Assembly (NCBI RefSeq): GCF_029210385.1
Contig: NZ_JARGDQ010000006.1
Coordinates: 62,001 to 126,000, forward strand
Length of the DNA stretch: 64,000 nt
Origin: Desulfurivibrio dismutans
Lineage (GTDB): Bacteria > Desulfobacterota > Desulfobulbia > Desulfobulbales > Desulfurivibrionaceae
Reading direction: 5' to 3'
The notes below the pieces were generated by a model. That model saw only the letters and a list, made by a program, of their open reading frames with translations, was not told the origin of the DNA and made no database searches. This document shows, piece after piece, positions 36,371 to 45,494 of the stretch (positions within the stretch are counted from its first letter, which is position 1; each line of letters starts with the position of its first letter). Position numbers and translations under genes: made by a program.

Positions 36371-37624
36371 ATGAGTGGTTTTGCGGAACTTTTCACGGAA
36401 CATGAGGCAGCCGGCGAAAAAATCACCCCCGGCCAGCAGGTCACCGCCGAGGTGGTCAGCGTCGCCAAAGAGTGGATCTTTATTGATCTGGGCGGCAAAA
36501 GCGAAGGGGCGGTAGCCAAGTCCGAATTTATTGATAATGAAGGTAACTGTACGGTGGCGGTGGGGGACCAGGTAAAGGTTTACTTCCTCACCGAAAAGAA
36601 ACAGGAAAAGCTCTTCACCACCAAGGTCGGCGGCGCCGCCACTCAGGCCCACCTGGAAGAGGCATATCACAGCGGGATTCCGGTGGAAGGCACGGTGGAG
36701 GCGGAAGGCAAGGGTGGTTTCCAGGTGCGGCTGGGTGGTAATGTACGGGCCTTTTGCCCCTTTTCCCAGATGGGTCTGCGCCGGGTTGAAAACAGCGATG
36801 AGTATCTTGACCAGAGTCTCGCTTTCAAGATCATCGAGTTTCGTGAAGGGGGCCGCAACATTATCCTCTCCCGCCGCCAGTTGCTGGAAGAGGAGCGGGC
36901 GGCCCGCAAGGAAGAACTGCGCCGCACCCTGCAGGTGGGCGACAAGGTTACCGGAACCGTGACCTCGCTCCAGAAATTCGGCGCCTTTGTCGATATCGGC
37001 GGCATCGAAGGGCTGATTCCGATGTCGGAGATCGGCTGGGGAACGGTGGATGATATCCACAGCCACCTGGAGCCGGGCCGGGAGGTGGAGGTGGTGGTCA
37101 AGAGCCTGGACTGGGACCGGGATCGCTACTCTTTAAGCCTCAAAGACACCCTGCCCGACCCCTGGGAAGAGGTGGCGGCCCGCTTCCCGGAAGGCTCCCG
37201 CCACCAGGGCAGAGTGGCACGGCTGACGGACTTCGGGGCCTTTGTGACCCTGGCCTCGGGGATTGACGGCCTGGCCCATATCTCCAAGCTGGGAGCCGGT
37301 CGGCGGATCAATCATCCCCGGGAGGTGGTCCAGCTCGGTGAGATGCTGGAAGTGGAGATCGAGGCCGTCGACCTGGAAAGACGGCGGCTTTCCCTGAGCG
37401 TGCCGCCGCCGGCGGAGAGTGAAGCCGCCGGGGAGTCGGCCCCGAACGGCGCCCAACCGGCCGCCAAAACCGGTGGTAAGTCGAAACAAAAGACCGCCGG
37501 CTCGGCGGACAATCGGCAGAATTTCCGCGATTATCAAAGCACCCAAGGTAAACAGGCCGACCGGCCCATGGGAACCTTGGGCGATCTGCTAAAGGCCAAG
37601 ATGTCGGAAAAGGAACGGAAGTAA
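36371..37624 (+). CDS. S1 RNA-binding domain protein with four S1 repeats
   Basis: 417 residues from ATG 36371, which has AGGAG 9 bp upstream. An ATG at 36365 is too close to it. Four S1/OB folds are visible in order: AEVVSVAKEWIFIDLGGKSE, VEAEGKGGFQVRLGGNVRAF, TVTSLQKFGAFVDIGGIEGL and VARLTDFGAFVTLASGIDGL. A low-complexity basic tail (about 345-417) follows. It resembles ribosomal protein S1 and related translation or RNA-binding factors but is shorter than the six-domain RpsA. Its specific role is unknown. Confidence 0.82.
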   Translation: MSGFAELFTEHEAAGEKITPGQQVTAEVVSVAKEWIFIDLGGKSEGAVAKSEFIDNEGNCTVAVGDQVKVYFLTEKKQEKLFTTKVGGAATQAHLEEAYHSGIPVEGTVEAEGKGGFQVRLGGNVRAFCPFSQMGLRRVENSDEYLDQSLAFKIIEFREGGRNIILSRRQLLEEERAARKEELRRTLQVGDKVTGTVTSLQKFGAFVDIGGIEGLIPMSEIGWGTVDDIHSHLEPGREVEVVVKSLDWDRDRYSLSLKDTLPDPWEEVAARFPEGSRHQGRVARLTDFGAFVTLASGIDGLAHISKLGAGRRINHPREVVQLGEMLEVEIEAVDLERRRLSLSVPPPAESEAAGESAPNGAQPAAKTGGKSKQKTAGSADNRQNFRDYQSTQGKQADRPMGTLGDLLKAKMSEKERK

Positions 37625-37662
37625 TAATCACCTCTGGTGATTGCACAGCAGTGGAGGGGGAT

Positions 37663-38847
37663 TTGATTTTTACTGGTTTCTACCGGCGCCGACGACTGCC
37701 GGTACTGTTATTGGCCTTGATTTTTATCCTGGTCGGTGAACCGGCCGACGCCGGCCCGGAAAAAGATCCCTTGCAAGCGGGAGCATCCCTGGGTCTTAGC
37801 GGTAAGTACGCCACCATGGCCCATGACCAGAAGCGTGCTTTACGGCTGTGGGAAGCGGAAATCAATGCCACCGGCGGTTTGCTGGGCCGCGAGGTTCGGC
37901 TTACCATTCACGATGATCATAGTGACCCGCAGCGCGCCCAAGATATCTATCAGCGAATGTTTGCCGAAGACGGAGTGGAACTCTTTTTTGCCCCCTTCTC
38001 CAGTGAAATCACCGGCAAAGTGCTGCCGCTCTTTGAGCAGCACCGCTTTCCCCTGCTGGCTTCCGGGGCGGTGGCCGACGAACTCTGGCAACAGGAAGCC
38101 CAATACATCTTCGGGATTTTTACCACCGCCGACAAAATTCCCGCCAATTTCATGGAAATGCTCTTTGTGCACGGTGTTGACGGCCTGGCCCTGCTGCACT
38201 CCGCCGATCCCTTTTCCCGGGCAGCCGCTGAAGGAGTACGTAAACGGGCCGGCTGGCTTGGCCTGGAGTTGCAACTGGATGCCAAATTCAGCGACCCGGA
38301 AAATGATTTTACCGCTCTGCTGACCGAAGCCCGGGACCTGGGCAGCGAGGTAGTGATCATGGCCGGGCACTTGGAGGAGTCCATCGCCCTACGCCGGGCT
38401 ATGCTTGCCATGGAGTGGACCCCGCGGGTCTACTACAGCCCCCAGGGTCCGGCCAATCCTTCATTTATCGAACGTTTGGGGCCGGGGGCGGAAGGAGTGT
38501 TCGGCACCGAGCAATGGCAGCATTTAGGCGGCATCGAAACCCCGGAGACCGAAGCCTTTCTGGCGGCATACCGGCAAAAATTTGCCCGCGAAGCCAGCTA
38601 TTTTTCCGTTGCCGCCTATTCCGCCGCACAAATCATGACCAAAGCCATTCGCCGAGCCGGCACTCTGGAAGGTGAGAAGTTGCGCATCGTGCTGACTGAA
38701 CTCGATGCCACCTGCCTGACCGGGCGGTTCCGGGTGGATGCCTGGGGCCGACAGATCCGCAATTTCAGCCTGGTTACCCAGTGGCAGGACGGCCGCCAGG
38801 AAGTCGTCTGGCCTCGCAACCTGATGACTGCGGAGCCCCGGTTATGA
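37663..38847 (+). CDS. Periplasmic ligand-binding protein, branched-chain amino acid type
   Basis: About 394 residues. The likely start is TTG 37663, 4-9 bp after GGAGGGGG. GTG 37651 in the same frame is possible but would put the purine run inside the gene. The N-terminus is a signal peptide (YRRRRLPVLLLALIFILVGE, cut near ADA). The body is a type I periplasmic binding fold (Peripla_BP_6): ASLGLSGKYATMAHDQKRAL, INATGGLLGREVRL, FAPFSSEITGKVLPL. No ABC permease or ATPase follows. Instead a sensor kinase overlaps its stop by ATGA, so it probably senses rather than imports. Confidence 0.83.
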   Translation: MIFTGFYRRRRLPVLLLALIFILVGEPADAGPEKDPLQAGASLGLSGKYATMAHDQKRALRLWEAEINATGGLLGREVRLTIHDDHSDPQRAQDIYQRMFAEDGVELFFAPFSSEITGKVLPLFEQHRFPLLASGAVADELWQQEAQYIFGIFTTADKIPANFMEMLFVHGVDGLALLHSADPFSRAAAEGVRKRAGWLGLELQLDAKFSDPENDFTALLTEARDLGSEVVIMAGHLEESIALRRAMLAMEWTPRVYYSPQGPANPSFIERLGPGAEGVFGTEQWQHLGGIETPETEAFLAAYRQKFAREASYFSVAAYSAAQIMTKAIRRAGTLEGEKLRIVLTELDATCLTGRFRVDAWGRQIRNFSLVTQWQDGRQEVVWPRNLMTAEPRL

Positions 38848-40448
38848 ACCAGCGGCCCCGGCTGCTCACCCGTACGGTCGACCATGTCCGGCGCTGGCAC
38901 GGGCGGTTGGCCTGTCGTTACACTCTGGGTAATCTGCTGGTGGTGCTGGCGGTGGGAACCGGTTTCTATTTGCTGGCCCTGCTGCCCATGTCCCGGTTTA
39001 TAGAAAACTGCAACACCTCACAAATGGCCGATGCGGTAGATGATATTCAGCGCATTTGCGAGCAGAGTCACAATGAGTTGTTGCGGGCCGGAATTGCCCC
39101 GGGCAGCCTTGACTCGACTCTGAAGCAGGTGGCCACCTTAAGTTTTATCGAGGATTTCCTCTCGGCTAACCGGCTGCATATCCTGCTTATCAACAGCGAG
39201 CAGGTGCTTTTGCAGCCTGCTTTAGTGGCGGGTTTGGCGGAAGCGGCCAACAAGCTGTCGACAAACGGAGAAGCCGGTGCCCAAGCCTTTCCCGCCGCCG
39301 CCCAGGCCAGAATACTGATCCAGAAGTTGGCGGCACCCCATAGTTATCCCGAGACGATGACCATTAATGGCCGGGAATACCACCTCCAGGGCGGCACCTT
39401 TTCTCCCTGGGGGTGGCAATTTGTGGTGTTCAAAGACAGCAGTCATTTTCTCAACACCATAAACCAGGTGCTCTATGCTTATTTCGGTACCGTTATTCTG
39501 CTGCTGTTCTGGGTTTTGTTCAGCGGTTATTTTTTCCGCCGACAGGTGGAGACTCCGATCAACGAAATGATCAGCGCCTTGCGAGAAGGAAAAAAACCGG
39601 ATTATCAGGGAGTGGATGAATTCGAGTTTCTTTCGCAACGTTTTGCCGAGTTTATCGGGGAGCAGGAAGTTTTGCACCGGCGGTTTTTTCAGCAGCAAAA
39701 ACTGGAATCCATCGGCGTGATGGCCGGCGGTATTGCCCATGACTTCAACAATTTGCTGGCGGCACTTTACGGCCAGATCAGCCTGGCGGAACTTTCCCTG
39801 CCCGACGATCATCCGGCCCGCGCCCATCTGTCGCTGGCGGAAGGCTCGGCCAACCGGGCCCGTTTTTTAACCCGACAGCTCCTGACCTTTACCACCGGCA
39901 ACCACCTGCAGCGGCGGCCGATGGCCGTGCCCCAGTTGCTGCCGGAACTCGCCCGTTTTGCCCTCACCGGCAGCCGCTGTGAGTTGCAGTTCAGAGCCGA
40001 GGCGAATCTCTGGCCGGCCGAACTGGATCCAGAGCACATGGGCAATGTCTTTCACAATCTGGTGCTCAACGCCCGGGATGCCATGAATGATGACGGCGAA
40101 CTGGTGATCTCCTGCCGGAACCTGGAGTTGTCGGCCGAAGCGGATGTATCGTTACCGCCGGGCCGTTACGTGCAGATCGTGTTCCGGGATAACGGTTGCG
40201 GCATGGACCCCGACGTGGTCAGCCGCATCTTTGACCCCTATTTTTCCACCAAGGAAAAAAGCTCCCGCAAAGGCACCGGCCTGGGGCTGACCATCTGCTA
40301 TGCGGTGATCAATAAACATGGTGGACACATTGAGGTCGATTCGGTGAAAGGGCAGGGTACCGTTTTCACTCTTTATCTCCCGGCCGCCGAGGGCAACGGC
40401 GCGGTGACCAGCCAGGTGATGGCCGAATTGCAAAGATGGGAACGGTAG
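38844..40448 (+). CDS. Membrane sensor histidine kinase
   Basis: 534 residues. Two membrane segments (about 27-48 and 212-231) enclose a periplasmic domain. A HAMP-like linker follows, then the H-box GGIAHDFNNLLAAL with His299, and the ATPase with NLVLNARDAM (N box), DNGCGMDPDVV (G1) and GTGLGLTICY (G2). There is no receiver domain and no adjacent response regulator gene. It starts on an ATGA overlap with the binding-protein gene, implying that the binding protein presents ligand to this kinase. It ends 13 bp inside recD. Confidence 0.9.
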   Translation: MNQRPRLLTRTVDHVRRWHGRLACRYTLGNLLVVLAVGTGFYLLALLPMSRFIENCNTSQMADAVDDIQRICEQSHNELLRAGIAPGSLDSTLKQVATLSFIEDFLSANRLHILLINSEQVLLQPALVAGLAEAANKLSTNGEAGAQAFPAAAQARILIQKLAAPHSYPETMTINGREYHLQGGTFSPWGWQFVVFKDSSHFLNTINQVLYAYFGTVILLLFWVLFSGYFFRRQVETPINEMISALREGKKPDYQGVDEFEFLSQRFAEFIGEQEVLHRRFFQQQKLESIGVMAGGIAHDFNNLLAALYGQISLAELSLPDDHPARAHLSLAEGSANRARFLTRQLLTFTTGNHLQRRPMAVPQLLPELARFALTGSRCELQFRAEANLWPAELDPEHMGNVFHNLVLNARDAMNDDGELVISCRNLELSAEADVSLPPGRYVQIVFRDNGCGMDPDVVSRIFDPYFSTKEKSSRKGTGLGLTICYAVINKHGGHIEVDSVKGQGTVFTLYLPAAEGNGAVTSQVMAELQRWER

Positions 40449-42337
40449 TCGTGACTGCGCCCGAGATGACACAACTGGTGGAACGGCTGGTGAGGGAAGA
40501 GGCGCTGGCCGAGTTTGACCGCCATTGGCTGCAACTGCTGTCCCGGCTGCAGCCGTCGACTTCCCCCGCCGTGCTGCTGACGGCGGCTTTGCTGCGCCGG
40601 GCCGTCGATCAGGGCCATGTCTGCCTGAAGCTGCCGGAGGTGGCCGCCTGGTGGCCGGCGGCGGCCGTCGAGATGGGTTGTGTCGCCCCCTCGCCGTCGA
40701 CCCTGGCGGCCGAGTTGCACCACAGTCCTTTGGCGGCCGGCGGGGCGTCGGTAATCGACGCTCAACCGGACCCAGATGGGCGTACCCATATCCACCCGGA
40801 TTCAGCAGCCCCCCTTGTGTTGAGCGGGGAACGACTGTATCTGCGCCGTTATTGGCAATATGAACAGGCACTGGCCGGCGAGATCAAGCGGCGGGCGGTT
40901 AGGGTGACGGCCCCGCCGGCACCGGAAGTGGCCGCCGATCGCCTGACCGCCCTGGCGATGGCTGCGGGGGTGGAACTGGACCAGGACCAGCGGGCGGCAG
41001 TGCTGGGGGCGCTCAACCATTACCTGGCGGTGATATCCGGCGGGCCGGGCACCGGCAAAACCACCATCATCTTTTTCATTATCACCCTGCTACAGGAACT
41101 GTCGGTGGTGCAACAGGGGGAGAGTTTGCGGATCCTGCTGCTGGCGCCCACCGGCAAGGCGACGGCCCGGCTGGCGGAAACCCTGCGGGATCGAGCCCAA
41201 GGCTTTGCCGCCATGACCATCCATCGGGCCCTGGGGTATCAGCGCGAAACTCCCACCATCTTTCGCCATAACCGGGAAAACCAGCTGGCAGCGGACCTGG
41301 TGGTGGTGGATGAGGCGTCCATGGTGGACCTGGCCCTGATGAGCAAACTTTTTGCTGCCGTACCGCCCCGGGCCCGGCTGGTGCTGCTGGGCGACAAAGA
41401 CCAGCTGGCCTCGGTGGAGGCCGGCTCCATTCTGGGCGATATCTGCCTGGCCGCACCCCGGCTGGCCTCGGCGGTGATCGAGCTTAACCGGGGGTTTCGT
41501 TTCGATCCGCAACGGGGCGTCGGCGCCCTGGTGCGAGGGATCAAGGCGGGCGAGCCGGAAAGGGTGCTGGCGGTGCCGGTCCGCATGGAAGATGAAAAGG
41601 TGGATTTAGAAAAACTCGCGGCGGCGGAGGTTACCTTGAGTGAGCAGGTCGATCCGGTGGCCAACCCCACCTTGCGCGAACTGGTGCTGGCCGGCTTCCG
41701 GCCCTGCCTGGAGGCATCCTCTCCGGCCGAAGCCCTGGCCAGGATGGGCGATTTTCGCCTGCTTTGCGCCCATCGTCGGGGGCCTTACGGAGTGGAACAG
41801 CTCAACGGTTTCTGCCGACAACTGCTGCTGGCGGCCGGGTTACTGGGGAAGACGGCAAGCCGGGCCCCGGAAACCACCCTGGCGCCCAGGGAAAGCGGCG
41901 GGGCCGGCGAAAGCGAACAGTACTATCGGGGCCAACCGGTTTTGGTGGTGGCCAACAGCTACGAAACCCGCCTGTTCAATGGGGACTTGGGGATTATCTG
42001 GAACTCGCCGGAAGACGAGGAGCAGTTGATGGCCTTTTTCCCAGCCGCCGATGGGCCGCCCCGCATGCTGCCGCCGGGCCGGCTGCCCCGCCATGAAACC
42101 GCCTTTGCCATGACCATCCATAAAAGCCAGGGGTCGGAGTTCCAGCGGGTGGCGGTGATCCTGCCCCAGGAAGATTCTCCCCTGCTGAGCCGGGAACTGT
42201 TGTATACTGCCGTCTCCAGAGCCCGCCGCCGGGTCCATCTGTTCGGCACCGCCGAGGTGATCAGCCGGGCCATCCGCCGCCGGGTGACCAGAACCTCGGG
42301 CCTGGCCGAGGCCTTAAGCTACCCGGAGACGGCCTGA
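40436..42337 (+). CDS. recD: Exodeoxyribonuclease V alpha subunit RecD
   Basis: 633 residues. RecD is the 5-prime to 3-prime helicase of RecBCD. Walker A is SGGPGTGKTTII near residues 201-212, motif II is LVVVDEASMVDL, motif III LVLLGDKDQLASVEAG, and the C-terminal motifs include FAMTIHKSQGSEFQRV and LYTAVSRARRRVHLFG. The ATG at 40436 overlaps the end of the kinase gene, and ATG 40466 is an alternative. It is separated from recC-recB by four unrelated genes, an unusual layout. Confidence 0.94.
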   Translation: MGTVVVTAPEMTQLVERLVREEALAEFDRHWLQLLSRLQPSTSPAVLLTAALLRRAVDQGHVCLKLPEVAAWWPAAAVEMGCVAPSPSTLAAELHHSPLAAGGASVIDAQPDPDGRTHIHPDSAAPLVLSGERLYLRRYWQYEQALAGEIKRRAVRVTAPPAPEVAADRLTALAMAAGVELDQDQRAAVLGALNHYLAVISGGPGTGKTTIIFFIITLLQELSVVQQGESLRILLLAPTGKATARLAETLRDRAQGFAAMTIHRALGYQRETPTIFRHNRENQLAADLVVVDEASMVDLALMSKLFAAVPPRARLVLLGDKDQLASVEAGSILGDICLAAPRLASAVIELNRGFRFDPQRGVGALVRGIKAGEPERVLAVPVRMEDEKVDLEKLAAAEVTLSEQVDPVANPTLRELVLAGFRPCLEASSPAEALARMGDFRLLCAHRRGPYGVEQLNGFCRQLLLAAGLLGKTASRAPETTLAPRESGGAGESEQYYRGQPVLVVANSYETRLFNGDLGIIWNSPEDEEQLMAFFPAADGPPRMLPPGRLPRHETAFAMTIHKSQGSEFQRVAVILPQEDSPLLSRELLYTAVSRARRRVHLFGTAEVISRAIRRRVTRTSGLAEALSYPETA

Positions 42338-42395
42338 TTTTTTCAAACGTTCACAGACTGTTACAGTATCAGGTTGGTGCTTTTGCTGAACGGTT

Positions 42396-42416
42396 GACTT
42401 TTTGTTGATTCATCAA
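42396..42416. repeat. Half copy of palindromic repeat family B
   Basis: GACTTTTTGTTGATTCATCA matches the right arm of the family B elements at 25518-25540. No left arm is present upstream. It lies 20 bp before the DksA-like gene. Confidence 0.45.
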
Positions 42417-42435
42417 CGATAACGGACCAACAAAC

Positions 42436-42780
42436 ATGCGTGAAGATATCGATTTAGTCTTCTTTAAACAGCTGCTGGAAGAGCGTCTCGCCACCCTCAC
42501 CGCCGGTGCCGGCGACGGTGACCGGCCGGTGGAATTGGACCAGACCCGGGTCGGCCGCCTGTCGCGCATGGACGCCATGCAGCAGCAGGCCATGAGCCAG
42601 GCCGCCCGTCGGCTGGTCAACCAGGAAAAGGTACGGATCAAAACCGCCCTGACTCGCCTGGAAGAGGGCGAATATGGCTACTGCGTCCACTGTGGCGACG
42701 ATATCCCGGAAGGCCGTCTGCGCTTCGACCCCAGCGTGCCTTCCTGCATCGAGTGCGCCCGGGAAGCGGAAAACCGCTAA
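42436..42780 (+). CDS. TraR/DksA-family zinc finger protein
   Basis: 114 residues, shorter than E. coli DksA (151). A helical N-terminal part (residues 1 to about 75) is followed by the four-cysteine zinc site YCVHCGDDIPEGRLRF and PSCIECA. Members bind the secondary channel of RNA polymerase and adjust transcription with ppGpp. Because it lacks the full coiled-coil tip it may be a TraR- or YbiI-like form. It is a single gene between recD and the C_GCAxxG_C_C gene. Confidence 0.87.
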   Translation: MREDIDLVFFKQLLEERLATLTAGAGDGDRPVELDQTRVGRLSRMDAMQQQAMSQAARRLVNQEKVRIKTALTRLEEGEYGYCVHCGDDIPEGRLRFDPSVPSCIECAREAENR

Positions 42781-42873
42781 AGGGCTGAGCCGAATTAAAA
42801 CCATGCACTTTACCGGCAAGGTGCTGATACTTGCCACGCTTAAGCCGGTATTACAGTTTCCCAAGGAGCAGAT

Positions 42874-43374
42874 GTGATCAACGAAATTCCAGCACTTTGC
42901 GGTCAGCGGGCGGAAAATATTTTCAGCCAGCGCAACTTCTGCTGTGCCGAGGCGGTGATTGTCACCTTAAACGCCACCTTCAAAATTGGTTTGGAGGAAG
43001 CCACCGCTGCGGGGCTTGGCTCCGGCTTCTGCCACGGCATGGGCGGCGCCGGTTGTGTCTGCGGGGCCTTGGCCGGGGCCGAGATGATGCTGGGCCTGCT
43101 GCTCGGCCCCCGCCGGGAAGGGGGGTTGGCCAAGAAGGTATTCCAGAAAGAAGTGGCGGCGGTGATGCATGATCGTTTCAAGGAGCGTTTCGCCGCCACC
43201 TGCTGCCGAGTGCTGTTGAAAAAACGCAAGGAAAAGCAGGGGGCCGCTTGCGCTGAACTGACCCGGGGGGCGGCCGAAATCGCTGCCGAACTGGTGCTGG
43301 CCCGGCGGCCGGAACTGGCCGCCGGCGTGGACCGGGATTTTCTTGCCGCCCGGGATCGGAAGAGCGCCGACTGA
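42874..43374 (+). CDS. C_GCAxxG_C_C family redox protein
   Basis: 166 residues from GTG 42874, chosen for AAGGAGCA just upstream. The family pattern is clear: Cys near residues 23-24 in NFCCAEAVI, then GLGSGFCHGMGGAGCVCGALAG, with further Cys in ATCCRVLL and AACAEL. The conserved cysteines suggest a redox or metal-binding role. The family is common in anaerobes but has no settled function. It is convergent with the next gene across 53 bp. Confidence 0.83.
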   Translation: MINEIPALCGQRAENIFSQRNFCCAEAVIVTLNATFKIGLEEATAAGLGSGFCHGMGGAGCVCGALAGAEMMLGLLLGPRREGGLAKKVFQKEVAAVMHDRFKERFAATCCRVLLKKRKEKQGAACAELTRGAAEIAAELVLARRPELAAGVDRDFLAARDRKSAD

Positions 43375-43385
43375 GCAGCTTTAAT

Positions 43386-43423
43386 CCTGAACCTCCTCCC
43401 GGTTTCAGGTTTGCCTGTTTCTT
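43386..43423. terminator. Weak hairpin between convergent genes, possible terminator
   Basis: CCTGAACC (43386-43393) pairs with GGTTTCAGG (43401-43409) with one bulge, followed by a T-rich stretch TTTGCCTGTTTCTT. It lies in the 53 bp between two convergent genes. The T-run is interrupted, so termination is uncertain. Confidence 0.35.
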
Positions 43424-43427
43424 AAAA

Positions 43428-43970
43428 TTACTCCTTATCCAGGAGTAATTCGGCGGCTTCCCCCGATTCCCTTTTTTCCAGCCGGTCTTCCAGTTCGCCG
43501 ATATAGGCGGTAAGGGTATTGCCCGACTGTTCCACACTGGCCTGCAGGTCTTTCTCCGCTTCTTCCAACCGGGAGAGCAGGGCGTTTTCCACCTGTTCCA
43601 CGCGGCCGAGCAGTTCCGTCCGGGTGGTTTCCACCGCCTCACCCTGGCGGGTTAATTCCGTTTCCAGATATTTCCGCAGTTCGGTGAAGCGGGAGGATTC
43701 CGCCTGGGTGGCCAGCTTGCGGTGATCCTGCAGTTCCTGGGCATGCCGCCGGGTGGCCAGCATCAGGGTGGTCTGCAGATAGACCACGAAAACCAGAAAC
43801 AGTACCGTCAGCAAGGCCAGAACCCCGAACATCAGCAGCCCCAGCGGTGCTTCGAATTCCGCCACTCCCAACGAGATGGCGGCCGGGGCCACCAGGGTCT
43901 GCCAGTTGAGGGCGGCGAAGGCGGTGGTCAGCAAGAGGATAAAAGCCAGCAGCAGAGCGATGAATTTCAT
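43428..43970 (-). CDS. Membrane protein with LapA-like N-terminus and coiled coil
   Basis: 180 residues from ATG 43970, which overlaps the xseA stop (ATGA). Two membrane segments (about 3-22 and 44-65) are followed by a long cytoplasmic helix with heptad-like spacing, for example ELLGRVEQVENALLSRLEEA. The two-segment hairpin plus coiled coil resembles LapA/DUF1049 proteins, an inference from layout. It is likely translated with xseA. xseB is not seen here. Confidence 0.68.
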   Translation of the reverse strand: MKFIALLLAFILLLTTAFAALNWQTLVAPAAISLGVAEFEAPLGLLMFGVLALLTVLFLVFVVYLQTTLMLATRRHAQELQDHRKLATQAESSRFTELRKYLETELTRQGEAVETTRTELLGRVEQVENALLSRLEEAEKDLQASVEQSGNTLTAYIGELEDRLEKRESGEAAELLLDKE

Positions 43971-45334
43971 GGTCGGCGCTTCTCCTTGTCGGTTGCGGTG
44001 GGTTTTATTTTCCGGACGGTGCATTCCAGACTGCCGTCGTGCAGGGTCAGACTGATCTCGTCATTGATTCTGGCCTGCCGGGTGGAGCGCAACACCGTGC
44101 CCTCGGCCCGGCGGGGGATGGCATAGCCCCGACCAAGCACGGCCAGGGGGCTGACTGCATCCAGAATAGCAGCATTACGACTTAAACGGCTATGTTTTTC
44201 GGTCATGATTTTGTTGATCAGAAAATTTAACCGTATCACCCCGGCCTGCAGGCGACTGCGCTGGCCGGCCAGCTCCCGGCGGGGATCACGCTGCTGCAGA
44301 ATGGCCTGGCAATGTCCCAGCCGCTCCCGGTGGCGGTGCAGACGGTAGCGCAGGGCATGGCCCAGTTCGGCCTGGAAATGGTCCAGCCGCAGATTGTGCT
44401 GGGCCAGCAGCCGGCTGGGGTCTCCCAGCAGGCGCTGGGCGGAGAGCAACTGCCGACGGGCATCCAGCAGGTGCCGGTTCAGGGCGGCGGCCAGGCGGCG
44501 GTCAAACTCGTTAATGGCGGTAATGAGCGCCTCCTGTTCCGGCAAGATCATTTGGGCGGCGGCGGTGGGGGTGGGGGCCCTGAGATCGGCGACAAAATCG
44601 GTGATGGTGAAGTCCACCTCGTGGCCCACCGCCGAGACCACCGGAATCTCAGAGGCCGCCACCGCCCGGGCCAGTTCCTCTTCGTTGAAGGCCCAGAGAT
44701 CCTCCAGGGAACCGCCGCCCCGGCACAGAATGATGATATCCCAACGCCGCAGCCGGTTGAGTTCGGCAATGGCCTGGGCGATCTCGGCGGCCGCACCGTC
44801 ACCCTGGACCCGCACCGGCATGATGCTGATGGAGGTGGCAGGGCAGCGTTGTGCCGCCTGGGTCAGGAAATCCCGCACCGCCGCCCCTTGGGGCGAGGTA
44901 ACCAGGGCAATGCGGCGAGGTAGAAAGGGCAGGGGGCGCTTGCGTTCCGGGGCAAATAACCCCTCGGCCTCGAGTTTGGCCTTTAAGCGGTCGAAGGCGA
45001 TGCGCAGCAGACCGGCGCCCTTGCCGTCCATGAAATCGATGATCAGCTGGTACTCCCCCCGGGGCTCGTAAACCGAGATCCGCCCCCGGCACAAAACTTC
45101 CAGACCGTCGGCGGGGGTGCAGGCCAGGTAACGCTGCTGAGCCCTGAACAGTACCGCCCGCAACTGGGCGTCGGCATCTTTCAGGGTAAAATAGAGATGG
45201 CCGGAGGCGGGGCGCCGCAAGTTGGAAATTTCCCCGGTTACCGTCACCATGGAGTAGGAGGTTTCCAGCAGTCCCCGGATGGAGCGGGTCAGTTCCGCCA
45301 CCGTTTGAATACGATTGTCGAAAGGGTTTTCCAT
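43967..45334 (-). CDS. xseA: Exodeoxyribonuclease VII large subunit
   Basis: 455 residues, normal length. The N-terminal OB-fold begins near VTGEISNLRRPASGHLYFTL, and the catalytic domain holds RIALVTSPQGAAVRDFLTQA, IILCRGGGSLEDLWAFNEE and ISAVGHEVDFTITDFVADLR-type sequence (residues about 130-270). The C-terminal helical region binds the small subunit in the family. It degrades single-stranded DNA. A 160-bp gap separates it from a divergent gene. Confidence 0.95.
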   Translation of the reverse strand: MENPFDNRIQTVAELTRSIRGLLETSYSMVTVTGEISNLRRPASGHLYFTLKDADAQLRAVLFRAQQRYLACTPADGLEVLCRGRISVYEPRGEYQLIIDFMDGKGAGLLRIAFDRLKAKLEAEGLFAPERKRPLPFLPRRIALVTSPQGAAVRDFLTQAAQRCPATSISIMPVRVQGDGAAAEIAQAIAELNRLRRWDIIILCRGGGSLEDLWAFNEEELARAVAASEIPVVSAVGHEVDFTITDFVADLRAPTPTAAAQMILPEQEALITAINEFDRRLAAALNRHLLDARRQLLSAQRLLGDPSRLLAQHNLRLDHFQAELGHALRYRLHRHRERLGHCQAILQQRDPRRELAGQRSRLQAGVIRLNFLINKIMTEKHSRLSRNAAILDAVSPLAVLGRGYAIPRRAEGTVLRSTRQARINDEISLTLHDGSLECTVRKIKPTATDKEKRRP

Positions 45335-45494
45335 GTTTTACACGGTATCCGGCCGGTGGAGAGTTGTCCGGTTGACTAAAAAAAACCGGGATGATTTTTA
45401 CTTAAAAAAAAAGTATACTATCCGACCTTGCAAGGGAAAAGCATTTTCGACGGCTGCAGGCCGGCAAACCAGTTAACCAAAAACGGGAATACCA

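Noticed and set aside
45369-45400. CCGGTT...AACCGG hairpin followed by TTTTT, terminator-like
   Set aside because: It lies between two divergent genes (xseA and the TPR gene), so no transcript needs to end there. The A-rich loop and position suit a promoter region better.
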